A stretch of DNA of 20,812 nucleotides, from positions 52,958 through 73,769 of the forward strand of contig BMAT01006832.1 in assembly GCA_019649035.1 (NCBI GenBank). Reading direction: 5' to 3'. This document shows positions 1 through 10,039 of this stretch, piece after piece; the stretch's first letter is position 1; every line of letters begins with the position of its first letter. Under the pieces are notes generated by a model. That model saw only the letters and a list, made by a program, of their open reading frames with translations, made no database searches and was not told the origin of the DNA. The position numbers and the translations under genes are program-made. This DNA is from Elysia marginata (lineage: Eukaryota; Mollusca; Gastropoda; Plakobranchidae).

Positions 1-30
1 CGACGACGACGACGACGACGGCGACGACTA
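1..30. repeat. (CGA)n trinucleotide microsatellite, cut by the window edge
   Basis: The window opens inside a CGA trinucleotide run with one CGG interruption. It is followed at once by AT-rich DNA. The left end is not visible, so its true length is unknown. No reading frame supports a coding polyaspartate or polyarginine tract here. Confidence 0.9.
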
Positions 31-1479
31 CTATAGTTTTAATTATTATGACTGTTGTTTTTTGTGGTTGCGGTATGTATGTATGGCTTACTTTGCTCAA
101 TTCTACATAACTGTGAAATCTTAGTTGTAACATCTTATTAACGCTACTGACATCATCAGTAATTTAATTTTCGTATGAAATACGAACTCAGTCTCTTCGT
201 ATCTAAACATCTGTTGTTTTTTTACTGCATACATTGGACACGATTTTAAAGAGCAAGACTGATAAAAACAAACAGGAAATTAATTGAAGCAAGAACATGA
301 AAATCAATTTGTAGACATATGAAGTGAAGTAATAAAGCGCTTCAACTATGTTTTTTTATCTTGGAAAAGTCGAGAAACCGAAACAAGACAAAAATACGAC
401 GGGCATCTGCGAAGAAATTAGTTATAAAGGTTGTTGCAGTCTTAGTTATTAATCTAAAAGAAAAAAAAATCGTGGAACAACCGGTTCAAAGATTAAAGCA
501 GAACAAATGGAAATAGTAGAACCCAGTAAAAGTAAAAAAAAAACAACAACAAAAAACAACACATTAATAGAAAAGTTGAAAGACATAAGTGTCATTATTG
601 CCTTCTGAAAAATGTAAAGTTTCAACCCATTTTAACCATCAACTCTTTTTCCCATGTTAATTTTTAAAAGCCACCGGCAGGATAAAAAAAAGTGAAAATC
701 ACCATATTAAACTCAAAGTGTATTGTGTTTCATTTTAGGATCTGATTTTCTAAAAAAAAAAATAGGAATGAGAGCATAAAGGCGATTACAAACTCTGATA
801 TCGTTAAATAAGTTCTCACTTTTTGAAAACTATTTTTTAAAAAATTTTGGGCATAATTTGGACAGCTATTGATAGCATGCAAAAACATTTACGGTTCACG
901 ATCTGTACTTATCAGATTCAACTATTTGTGGATGTTTCTAATCGTTTAATCTTTTAAAAATACTTATTATCTGCATAAAGTGTTTTGGATGTCTATTAAC
1001 TAGGTGCTCTAAACCTTTGCATTCACCTCTTCTTTTCTTTTTAGCGAACAGGCTTAGCCAGCTCGGTTTCCTCCGAGAATTAAAAATTAAATCCAGACAT
1101 CAGTTCTGTGGAGATGTAGATAGGAAGTTGGTAGTTCACTGAAAAAAATCAAAGTATTTGTGTGTAATCCTGATCTTTTGAGAAACTAAGTTTCATCGAT
1201 CCTTCCGAAATTTAGAATACAAAGTCATGTGTGTTGTTCCACCTCTGCTTCTGGAAACTTCTTGAAAAATCCCAGCGTTAGGCTCGAATGAAGTTCACAA
1301 GATAACACAAAAATTGTTTGCGCACTACGAATGTTTTACGGTATTGAAGAAAAAAATCCAACAAACTGTGCACGCTTTTCTGCGGTAAATAACTCAAATG
1401 TACGCGTTTCTCTACTTTTATAAAGGTTAAATTCTTTCCCCTCGTAAAACTCATCTTTACCATCTCTTCGAAACAGATG
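31..1479. other. AT-rich unassigned sequence, no gene seen
   Basis: This stretch is AT-rich with many A-runs, for example an A/CAA-rich patch around 533-562. Stop codons are frequent in all frames. The only open frame of note, about 61 codons on the minus strand at 1278-1463, has no recognisable domain and no compositional sign of coding. I see no repeat family, RNA gene or splice structure that I can defend. Confidence 0.6.
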
Positions 1480-1760
1480 GAACACCTACGAGAAACGCGT
1501 CAACGAAAAAACTTACAATTTTTTAAGCTGGTCGCCTACGGTTAGAAGTGACCAACGAGTACCACGCGACGGGCAGCGAGGCTTAGCTCACGCTAACACA
1601 ACACTGGAGACACTCACTGGTGAGCAAAGCTTAGGGGAGGTGACCGAAAGAGATGGTGAAGGAGGGAAAAAAGGAGGCCGCTGGGAGAGGGGGTGGGCCG
1701 CGCGTCGTCCTCTCGTAATAGTCGCAAAATGGGTTGAGAGGAGACAGTTCAAAAGTTATG
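1480..1760. other. GC- and CpG-rich patch (possible regulatory or promoter-like island)
   Basis: Base composition changes here from AT-rich to GC-rich, with many CpG steps (for example GAAACGCGTC near 1492 and GGGCCGCGCGTCG near 1695) and purine-rich runs such as GGGAGAGGGGGTGGG. An 11-bp imperfect inverted repeat lies at 1581-1630. Such a patch could mark an unmethylated promoter or first exon, but no convincing coding exon starts from it on either strand. It could equally be a GC-rich transposon fragment. The composition is seen directly; the regulatory role is inference. Confidence 0.3.
1581..1630. repeat. 11-bp inverted repeat in the GC-rich patch
   Basis: GCTTAGCTCAC at 1581-1591 is matched by the reverse complement of GTGAGCAAAGC at 1620-1630, with one mismatch in 11. 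The spacer is 28 bases. It could fold as a cruciform or RNA hairpin, or be the remains of terminal inverted repeats. No target-site duplication is evident. Confidence 0.45.
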
Positions 1761-1796
1761 TTTCTTTGTCCAGAGGCTAGGGTAGACTTTCGGGTG

Positions 1797-2060
1797 ATTG
1801 CGCGGTTTTTCTGTTTTTCTCTCTTATTTTATTTCTTCTTGATTTCTAGTTTGTTGAGTTATCTATTTCTCCCTCTGTAATGTCTTTTCTTTCCCACAAA
1901 TTGCCTTTATTTTCGTTATTCTTAGTTTGTGTTGACTTCCTAACCCTCCCTCCTGCCTGATTCAATCTCTTTCCTTCCATCTTTCTTTCTCTCTGTCATA
2001 CTCTCATTTTCTTTCGTTTATGTTAACTTTAAAATTATTTCTTTTCCTTTTTTTCTCATA
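1797..2060. repeat. Pyrimidine-rich tract (T/C strand bias)
   Basis: About 260 bases in which the plus strand is dominated by T and C, with TTTCTTTC, CTCTC and CCTTCC blocks and few purine runs. It ends abruptly at 2061, where the plus strand becomes almost pure GA. This is low-complexity sequence and no coding function is supported. Confidence 0.7.
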
Positions 2061-2066
2061 GAGAGA

Positions 2067-2115
<49 letters not shown>

Positions 2116-2136
2116 AGAGAAAGAGAGAGGGAAGGG
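2061..2136. repeat. (GA)n microsatellite
   Basis: A nearly pure GA dinucleotide array with a few GG interruptions (GAGAGAGGGAG type) ends in AGAGAGAGGGAAGGG. It lies directly after the pyrimidine tract, so the polypyrimidine strand switches to polypurine at position 2060/2061. Confidence 0.92.
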
Positions 2137-2400
2137 TCATCTGTAATCAACCATCTTGTCACAGTATGTCATGTCTAGTTTCAAAACCCTTGACCTTGCC
2201 GGCAATTTGGTAAAAGGTGGCGAAGGAGCTGTCCTATATATTTATGCCTTTTTTTTACCCATGTGGAAATGGGCACCTTATTCGCTGGAATCATTTAGGG
2301 TAAAATGTCCAAAAATCTCCTTTTCCGCAGTTTCATTTAAAATGTTTGTTTCAACTTTTGAAGACAGAAGTGCATAGATATTCTTAAAAAATGAAGATCT

Positions 2401-2437
2401 TGTATAGTTTAGGAGGTCGCAAAAATTAAACTATACA
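2401..2437. repeat. Perfect 11-bp inverted repeat
   Basis: TGTATAGTTTA at 2401-2411 is the exact reverse complement of TAAACTATACA at 2427-2437, with a 15-base spacer. The arms do not extend further outward. It could be a stem-loop or a very small foldback remnant. Its significance is unclear. Confidence 0.6.
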
Positions 2438-2617
2438 CCATGCGTTAACATCATAATATCTCTGCAGTCCAAAAATACCTCATGTTTGACCTTATAGTTA
2501 CATAGTAGCGCCAACGTGTAATGATAAAGTGTAATGAGGGTGCGCTTTTGGTTTAGGATTTTGTCCGCAGTAGCTTAGAGAAAGTAAAAAAAAAAGAGCA
2601 CAACCAATTGCAGTAAT

Positions 2618-2681
2618 CCTTTCCAGCCATATTCCGGGAAAGTCAGATTTTCAAAAATAGAACTGCGTTATGCTGGAAAGG
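2618..2681. repeat. Perfect 10-bp inverted repeat with a 44-base spacer
   Basis: CCTTTCCAGC (2618-2627) is the reverse complement of GCTGGAAAGG (2672-2681). Surrounding bases match only weakly (AGTAATCC versus GGCTATT). It may be the eroded end of a small inverted-repeat element, or chance. Confidence 0.4.
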
Positions 2682-3299
2682 CTATTGGGTGGACACTCAC
2701 CTGGTCATGCTGAACATAAACAACCAGGCAGAAGGGAACGTGTGGGTCTTTGGCATGCTGAGTAGAACTTTTGGACCGTACACTAGAGGTATAGTTACAT
2801 TGTAACTAGATCTATGCATGTAGTGTTACCGCATTGTTCAAGATGGGACGAGACCATGGTCTGGTATTTTGAAACGTAAACCTGTCCCTGGGAAAGTCGG
2901 TGAAGCTAGGAATGGACTCATCGAAGGGTCTTAGACTAGACCATCACACTGATGGCCTAGGACTTAGAGAAAGAACACACGCGCAAAATGTTGAATTGCT
3001 CTTTGCTACTCGCATGATCATGCAATGATCACAACTTTGTGAAATGGTTTTGTTATGCGTCTGATCTCGTCTAGCTGCATCCTTTTTAACTTCACCCGGA
3101 AAATGCATTTTTGGAAGCTTGGGAATGATAGGCTTAACTGTTTCATTGATGTATTTATCCCTTATGGCTTCACACACCTTATAATGTAAAGATGTTTTTT
3201 TAAAAGTTAGAGTTCTTGTATTGGCATTTAACATTTGCATTTGGTTCTACCCTATTACCGCTGTTGTGCAAATCGAAAATGCTATGAGAAGTAATTAAA

Positions 3300-4025
3300 G
3301 TCAAGCCCTATTTTACACGAATTTTGTGTTGGGTCCGCTCTTTGCTGCAGATTATTTTACTAGTAATATGTACACTGTTCCGCTAGGCTATGTGATCAGG
3401 CAGCATAGAATTCTATTCTCTATAGTACCTATACTGATGATACTCAGCTTTACAAATCTTCTAAACCATCTGAAATTGATGGCCTTATTGTTGATATAGA
3501 ATCCTGTATTGGCGCTGCTTGGATGCCACCAAATAAACTAAGTTGAATTATGATAAGACAGGAAATAATACCTCTACATCTAATGAACTAAATTCAATTG
3601 AAGCCGATCACATGTGTATAAGGAGTCACGCAATCTGTTTTTAAAGCCAACAATTTAGGTGTATTTCTAGGTAATGACTTTTCAATGAATAGTTACATCA
3701 ATCGTTACTATGAGGTTACTTGCCCTACACTAAGAGGACTTGGGTATCTGAGAAACCATCTAAGTAGAACAGAGGCCTCACTCATTGTAATTAATTTTTT
3801 GGTGGTTTAGGCCATTACATGCTACGTAGATTGCAGAGCATACAAAATAACACAGCCAAAGAGGAATTAAAACAGTAACACAACATGAACGTATTTGGTC
3901 AACTTTTAACCACACTATCAAAGGTAGAATTGAGCATAGACTTGCGCTAAGTCATATTTGTTTCAAAAGCATCAACCGTAATTTCTCTTCTTAAATTTTA
4001 GATCTCCTTAGCGTATATAGCAAAA
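3300..4025 (+). pseudogene. Decayed non-LTR retrotransposon reverse transcriptase fragment (fossil 1)
   Basis: Scattered over all three plus frames are pieces typical of a non-LTR retrotransposon reverse transcriptase, in the correct order. VLGPL at 3326-3340 is the post-QGS motif. A TVPLG-VIRQH piece follows near 3370-3407. YTDDTQLYKSS near 3430-3460 is the YADDTQLY catalytic block with A changed to T. Next come a DIESCI..W.P.NKLKLNYDK stretch to about 3560, a LGVFLGNDFSMN piece near 3655, LRRLQSIQNNTA near 3820, and a C-terminal LLSVYS near 4004. Frameshifts and stops break it many times, so no protein can be made. The TQLY/NKLKLN/LGV.LD.. style resembles the CR1/L2-type superfamily and differs from the fossil at 12691. 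The 5' half of the element is missing. Clade placement is from memory of motifs. Confidence 0.72.
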
Positions 4026-4510
4026 CAAAACGTGACAAACAAGCAAATAAACTTAAAAAAAAACGAACAAAAATTCTCCATGATTTAGCCTCATGATTTT
4101 GGTGCATGTCCCTAGAAAGATGCGTCAACCTTCCTATAAATACAAATTGAGGGGTGGGTGGGGGTGGGGTTGGGGTACTCATTTCTCTATTTTTTTTATA
4201 TAGCATTCAATCTCCCAATAAAAGTTTGTAGCGAGTTGCTTTCGTATAGGTTCACATAAAAAAAAAAAAACAACTTCACACTGGACCTTATGAAATAAAG
4301 CAACCAATTGATAACCCAGCTGCTACACTCCTTTAATTATTTATAGTCTGTCCAAGAGACCTGTTTACCGCGCACGAAAGCCTGCTCTACCTGACCAGTA
4401 GATAACGCATATCTCAGGGGCCGATTGTTTTACATGTACGTGCATCCTGCCTGAGGATTTGAGGATTCGTACTGCCGGTGCCTTATCTTAGAGATCTGAC
4501 AAGGTAAATG
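4026..4510. other. Unassigned sequence after fossil 1, with A-run and G-rich motif
   Basis: No gene is visible. It contains an AATAAA hexamer at about 4217, a 13-base A run at 4258-4270, and the G-rich motif listed separately. The A run could be a retroposed tail, but nothing ties it to fossil 1. An open frame on the minus strand (3991-4206) is without features. Confidence 0.5.
4151..4175 (+). other. G-quadruplex-forming motif
   Basis: Five runs of three to five guanines in 25 bases are separated only by single T or TT spacers (run lengths 4, 3, 5, 4, 4). This fits the classic intramolecular G-quadruplex pattern with very short loops, which is the more stable class. It is isolated in AT-rich DNA. 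Folding is predicted, not shown. Confidence 0.75.
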
Positions 4511-4558
4511 GGAGTAGCAGCAGCAACTGCAGTAGTAGTAGTGGTAGTAGTAGTAGTG

Positions 4559-4634
<76 letters not shown>

Positions 4635-4650
4635 CAGTAGCAGCAGTGGT
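4511..4650. repeat. Interrupted (AGT)n trinucleotide microsatellite
   Basis: About 140 bases of AGT repeats carry regularly placed GGT variants in the first half and AGC variants at both ends. The minus strand reads as an open polythreonine frame (ACT codons, 4483-4674), which is a by-product of the repeat and not a gene. The periodic AGT4-GGT pattern suggests growth by slippage of a longer sub-unit as well as of the triplet. Confidence 0.92.
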
Positions 4651-5900
4651 GTTTTCATCGGCATCACCTCTCACTATATTTGACTAAACCTCTCTACTTT
4701 TATACCCTCTCTGAAATAATTAGCACATACTGATTATGCACCTGCATCCAGGCAATTAGAGCGATTACTAACTTCTCCCATCCAGTAACTGGCGGTCTTA
4801 TCTTGCTAGTTGAAGGAGCTGATTAATGTAGCGGTTTTTCTCAAAGCTCGCGCATGTGAGCTTGTTATGGGACTGTGCATATGCTTGGCAAATAAATTTT
4901 CAGCGAGGCATGCACTTGCTGTTTTCTCTGTCTTTGCCTGCCTGTATGTCTTTCTGCATCTGCAGTTCTGTCTGTCTCTTGCTCTCTCTCTCCATCTCTC
5001 TCCATGTGTGCATACATTTTTAGTGTATTTCCCCTATTTGTCTGTTTTTATTTTTACTCACCGACCTTACCCCTCCTTTTTATCATCCCTTAAATTTTAA
5101 GTCACAGCTGTATTATAATGTGGGAACTGGAACGTTTGTCTTGTAAGAGAATGTCGTCATCTCTGAAATTTTAAAACAAACACAAAAGAACGAAAAAGCT
5201 TTTTTTCCAAGGATGTTAGTAAACACACGACTACGTAAATGAAAACCATGCGAGAGTTTTGAGCAGAATCACACACAGGAGTCAAATTTCGTTCTAATGC
5301 ATTCTGAATATTTCTAAATAGCATATGGATTTTTTTTTTATTTTCTATATCGGGATTTTCGTAGGCCCATTAAGATTCATATTTTTTTATCGGGTTTCTC
5401 CAACTGACACAGCGATTTTCTTATTTTAATAAACGTACTTTTAAGACAGTCTCCGGAAAACTAGATTTTCTGTGGTGAGCTTGGCTGAGCCCAGACGCAT
5501 TGGCTGAGTTTAGTTTTAGTCCCAGACAAATGTGGAGAGCGCATTTAAACCGCAACCATTTTCAGTTTTTAAATTTGCTTGTTTTCTAAAGAATTCGGCC
5601 TGATTCTTTTGTCAGTAGTTATTTCTAGCACCGACCACGTTAGTGCCTTTTTACTGTGCATCCTGAAACAAAATGGGCACAAAAAATTAGTATTAATAAA
5701 TATAATCAATAATAAAAATAGACTATGATCGTGCACAATATAATAAAAGAAAGAAAACTGCAAAAAAAAAAGAAGAAAAGAAAAAAAAACAGATAGAGAA
5801 CAATGCACGGCGAACTTAACAAGAACTAGAACATTATGAGAATTGCGATTGTGATGCCAGTATATTCTCAAAAATTTTTTAAAGGTGATGACTAGCATCG
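4651..5900. other. Unassigned AT-rich sequence, no gene seen
   Basis: Contains a CT/TG-rich stretch around 4920-5000 (CTGTCTGTCTCTTGCTCTC type), several T runs, and A-rich DNA at 5700-5800. The 96-codon plus frame at 4810-5100 is pyrimidine-driven and rich in Leu, Phe and Ser. The 109-codon minus frame at 5569-5898 is likewise Phe/Leu-rich from A-rich complement. Neither shows a domain. Confidence 0.55.
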
Positions 5901-7318
5901 TGTTCCTTTTTTTTTGTTATCAGTTGCTACACGGCCAATGTTCAAAATATTTTTTACATGGTTTGCACCTTATCAATATAGATCGCAAGATTTCAGCAAA
6001 ACAAATGTTTTTATGTCTTCCGCTATGCCAGCGCTGTACATACCTAGGTGGGTACATTCTTTAACAGACTGTACAGACGGTGAACCATGCACCTGTATCT
6101 TGCCAAGAAGCAGCAACACAGTTACAAACGCTCTAGTGTTCGCTGATCATCAATTTTGACCTTCTATCGCATATGCATGCATTGTTTATGGTGCAGCAGA
6201 GCTATGCATGGCATGCTTGGACCCACATGTAAGTTTCTAATGCGTCTGGCGAATGAGCCAGTGGAACGGCTCGTCGGCCGACTCTGGGTTGCGTTTTACT
6301 AACCCTTTTCTTTTGTCTCAACGTGAAAAATAAATTAATAGATCAATAAAAACTATAATACATTAATAAAGAATTAATGCACAGAGCAGAAACCTTTAGT
6401 ATCTTTGGAGTTGGGTATAATCTAATCATCTTTATCTCCTACAGATTTGTCTGTAATCATCTTTTTTCTTCTTCTTGGAAATCGATTAACTTCTCATTGC
6501 ACTATCTTCTTTTTGTTTCCTTTGATAACTGTGTAGTCAAGAGCAATCCTAAAGCCCATAATGATGCGTAAATAAAAAGAATATACATAGAGTGCATAAG
6601 AAAGATTCAGGTTGGAACGTCAGACGTCTCAATAAAATTGGAGCTAATGTTATCGTTTAGTTTCAGAATGGTATTCGAATCTAGTTGATCTATCATCATT
6701 ACTGAAGGTATTTTTATTATCTGTGTTACATGAAGTCACTTGTGACATTCAGTTTTATATTATTGCGGCGAGAACGCTGGTAGAGGGACAGCCATGACTA
6801 AATTAATTAAAACCAACAGTCTGCAGTAACAAGATGCCGGTACATAATCTGTTCAGGAGGTTATTTTTTTCAGCGTGGACGACAGCGCTGCTCCGTATAT
6901 TTTCTTTGGATCTTCTGGAGTCTACAGTTTTGCAGATTTTCCTGGGGCTGCTATTGACGCTAGGCCTAGACGATAAGTTGGTGAGAAAGCCTCAGTTCTC
7001 AGTTATATTGCTTTGATAGATGTAGGAACTTTGTTCTTATTCTTTGTTATTGCTGAGGGTTTGTTGTTGTACCGCGCTGTCTTTGCTCTTAATAAGATTA
7101 TTCTTGTTGTTGCTGAGTTTTGGCCAGTCCTTGGTCTGTAAACTTGGTCTACTTGGTCAAAGTAACAATGTATGTCCACTCCACGTTTTCTCTCCTTGCC
7201 TGCCATTTGAAAATGTCTTTTCTCATCGCCAGCTTACTTTTTTTCCTGACTGTCCAACTCCTTCCCCTTTCTTTTTCTCTTTATTGAGTTTGTGCACTTA
7301 ACGAAAATATTCCATTAC
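5901..7318. other. Unassigned sequence, no gene seen
   Basis: AT-rich DNA with a few short open frames (81 codons at 5914-6159, 64 at 6377-6571, 60 at 6834-7016, 85 at 7044-7301, all plus). None has motifs, signal peptide logic or conserved neighbours. A GC-richer spot near 6245-6290 contains GGCTCGTCGGCCGACTC. I recognise no repeat family. Confidence 0.5.
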
Positions 7319-7469
7319 GCTATTAAAATGTTGGGTTATCTTGGAAGATGGGTATAACTCTTTTTTTGTGCTATGGATCAAAGTGGCTGTACGTGAAATA
7401 GGGTCACATAGATCCATAGCACGAAAGAGTTTTACTCTTACCCCCGGGAGGGTCCGACATTTTAATAGC
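7319..7469. mobile_element. Foldback / MITE-like element with about 60-bp terminal inverted repeats
   Basis: The left arm (7319-7379) starts GCTATTAAAATGT and ends GTGCTATGGATC. The right arm (7411-7469), read on the minus strand, starts and ends the same way. The central parts of the arms have diverged by substitutions and small gaps, but ACTCTTT and the outer 13 and inner 12 bases are matched. The loop is only 31 bases (7380-7410) and codes for nothing. The whole is 151 bp, typical of a non-autonomous DNA transposon (MITE) or foldback element. No clear target-site duplication is seen next to the ends, so the superfamily cannot be named. The inverted arms are directly visible; mobility is inference. 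Confidence 0.7.
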
Positions 7470-7639
7470 CAAACGCAATACTTTTGAAATATGCACAGCC
7501 TCAATATTTTGCAATGACCTTCTACGCAAATATTACCCCTCGCCTTGCTTTTTAATCTGTCGATCTGTCTCAACTTCTTACGCCCCAGCTTCCCTCCCCG
7601 TCCTAATATACCCTCTGATTTGTTTTTGTTTCTTTCTTT

Positions 7640-8170
7640 CATTTCAATAAATGTGTTTTTTAATGGCCATCCTGTCTCTGCCTGTCTCTGTGCCTCTCTG
7701 CCCCTTTTTCTTTTTCATTGACGTTCTACGCCAATATTTCCTTTCATCCGCCTTTGGTCCCTTGCTTTGTGTCTCTGTCTGTCTGTGCCTAACACACACA
7801 CCGAGTTCTATCCCGCCCGCCCCGCGAAGACACCCTGCATATTTGTTTTTGTATATTTCGTAACTTCACCTAAAATGTTATTTTCCAAACATTCTCTTGC
7901 TTTCTCTCACATCATTCCTCTTCTTATCTCACGTTATTCCTCATGCTTTCTTACGATTCATTTTCACTGTCACTCTCTGTCTCCCTCCCACACACACACA
8001 CCTACTCCTCCTGTCAGTGATTTTCAAGACTCCAATGATTGCCCACAGCGAATCCCAGGGCGACAAGCGCAATCCCGGGCTCCATCAAAAAGCGTAATCT
8101 TGTTAAATGCCACTGCTACTTCCCCCATCCCTTTCTCCCATAATCTCCGGCTTACTTTCTTAGTATCTTA
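7640..8170. repeat. Pyrimidine-biased low-complexity stretch
   Basis: The plus strand is dominated by C and T, with CCTGTCTCTG, CTGTCTGTCTG, a (CA)n run at 7989-8001, and many CCCTTTT/TCTT blocks. Overlapping plus-strand open frames of 70, 134 and 66 codons (7651-8171) arise because pyrimidine-rich DNA has few stop codons. They are Ser/Leu/Phe/Pro-rich and have no domain. It is not a gene. Confidence 0.65.
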
Positions 8171-9354
8171 GCGGATGTTTTTTTCAACCGAATGTCAAAT
8201 CTGTTTCAGACACTTCTAATCCTTTCAAAACTATTTTACCCTCAATTATGGTTATTGGAAAACCCGATGTTAACAGGAAAAAAAAATAAACGAAAGCAGC
8301 ATGGGTTGTTCCATGAGATGGTGACGTCTTAGAGCAATGGTTGTGAATCGAAATTGGTCTGACCTTAATCTTCATATTAGTGCGGAATTGTGTACCAAAC
8401 GTGGTCTATGAGCGTATTATATTTCAGATGTTTCCCTATTTTGCTACAGAAAAGAGTGTGCAATCTACAAGAAAGAATGCGGGAGAGATTGTGTTTTCCA
8501 AGTTGTGACATAGATGTATTTCAGAACCATTGTTATTTGGTTACTCCAACTTAATTGCTTTTCAAAGTTGGTTAAGTTTTTCAAGGATATGCGAAGTAAA
8601 CATTTTTGTTCCTAAAATACAGTTATAAAAAACTTATATGATTGCCATACGACAATTTGGTCTAGTAATGCATTCTGATCAATACGACAATTTTAAAGCT
8701 TCAATCTCCGGTTCACCGTGACATTTATGGCTAGGTAGACTGTAATATGCAGAATTTTATCCTCGTTCTAAATAAACTGTTTTCATACCAATGTTTTTCA
8801 CTCTTGGGGCGAAATTCCCTGGTTTATTTTTAGAACAGCATTTTGTGGTGGAATTGAGAACTTCATTTTGAATCATTGAATTTGTTCATTTTTTTTACCT
8901 GAAAAGTACAGCAGGACTTTTACTTATTATAAACTCTTAAATTCGATCGCATGTTAGCATGTAATTGCTGTCTATTTTTAAGAGCTACACATATCTCTTG
9001 ATGGCTTTCAATGAATCGGTTGCCTGTTTATTTACATCGTGAGAGGACGTTAATCGGTTACTTTGCTATATCTATCTTGCCTATCTTACTGCACCTCGTT
9101 AAGTAGCAATTTGTATTACTCCATCTACTTTATGAACCGACAGATATCTATATGATGTCTTCCGACTTTCCTGGTGATACATCAGACGGAATCTGTCCAT
9201 TTTATCAGCCTTCGCTGATCTAGTTTTCCAATAGCCTAACATTTCTTGCATCTGTCTATAAAAGTTATTGATCTACTCAGCTTGCTCGCCCGTCTCTTCT
9301 GCCTTGACTCTTTTTTACATTTTTAGACTGTATGTAACATCTCTTCCCGTTTAA
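8171..9354. other. Unassigned AT-rich sequence, no gene seen
   Basis: No coding evidence. A short direct repeat ATACGACAATTT occurs at about 8647 and 8681. The rest is unremarkable AT-rich DNA, becoming CT-rich toward the microsatellite at 9355. Confidence 0.55.
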
Positions 9355-9424
9355 CCCCCCCCCCTCTCTCTCTCTTTCTATCTCTCTCTCAATCTATCTA
9401 TCTATCTAGGACTAGGCTACCATG

Positions 9425-9464
<40 letters not shown>

Positions 9465-9480
9465 CGTCTATCTCTATCTG
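9355..9480. repeat. Compound C10 / (TC)n / (TATC)n microsatellite
   Basis: A run of ten C is followed by a TC array, a TTTC spacer, more TC, then (TATC)n. An 18-base insertion (AGGACTAGGCTACCATGT, 9418-9435 approximately) splits the tetranucleotide array into two blocks, the second of about ten units. The same order of parts recurs at 20767. Confidence 0.92.
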
Positions 9481-10039
9481 TGTACATACCTTTCTCCGAT
9501 CTTTCTAAATCTACTTATCACCGTGCGGTCAGCTATCAAACAGCATTTGGATCTTGTCCGGGCCCTCAATAAAAATGCATATTTATTTTACGCCGCGTTT
9601 CCACTTGGTTCTTACGTACGTCTGATGCCCTTTCTGTACCCTGGCGACCCATCCCCACATGGCTTGCTCTTCATCCAGCTGTGCCTTCTTTATGTATCTT
9701 AACATCTTCCCGCTCACAGCGATGCGCAAATAACCCGACTTAAGACTGAAGACGGAAGCTTGCCCCATACTACAACGCTGCGAAGCTCATTGTTTTAGGG
9801 TAATAAAATGTGAGCGACTGGAAAAAAAGTTTTGAAATTGTTAATGAGGATGGTGATGATTGGGTGGTTAATGTTAAGTGTTGTTTGTATTCTTCGCCTT
9901 TGCTGCTGATAGCTTAATTATGCACGAGTCCTCACATTCTGTTACTTTATTAATTCTTCTTAATCCACAAGGCACAATAGTAAGGTGGTTTATCTTTATT
10001 CAGTAACTTTGAAGAGGAGCACATTACATCACTGTTCTA
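9481..10039. other. Unassigned sequence, no gene seen
   Basis: Includes a small GC-richer piece at 9590-9770 with a 61-codon minus-strand open frame that has no recognisable domain. The remainder is AT-rich. Nothing further is supported. Confidence 0.5.

Larger units (their letters stand above)
2137..3299. other. Unassigned sequence with short inverted repeats, no gene seen
   Basis: No coding region is convincing. Open frames of 73 codons (2156-2377, plus) and 98 codons (2944-3240, minus) have no recognisable motif. Several short palindromes or inverted repeats occur. Two are listed separately (2401-2437 and 2618-2681), and AGACCATGGTCT near 2850 is a 12-bp palindrome. The right edge abuts the retrotransposon fossil. 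Confidence 0.55.

Noticed and set aside
4483..4674. Minus-strand polythreonine protein
   Set aside because: It is a direct translation of the AGT microsatellite.
7767..8171. 134-codon plus-strand open frame
   Set aside because: It lies in pyrimidine-rich low-complexity DNA where stop codons are rare, overlaps other frames of similar length, and has no domain.
9395..9475. CRISPR-like array from regular TATC spacing
   Set aside because: It is a simple tetranucleotide microsatellite without spacers, in a eukaryotic context.
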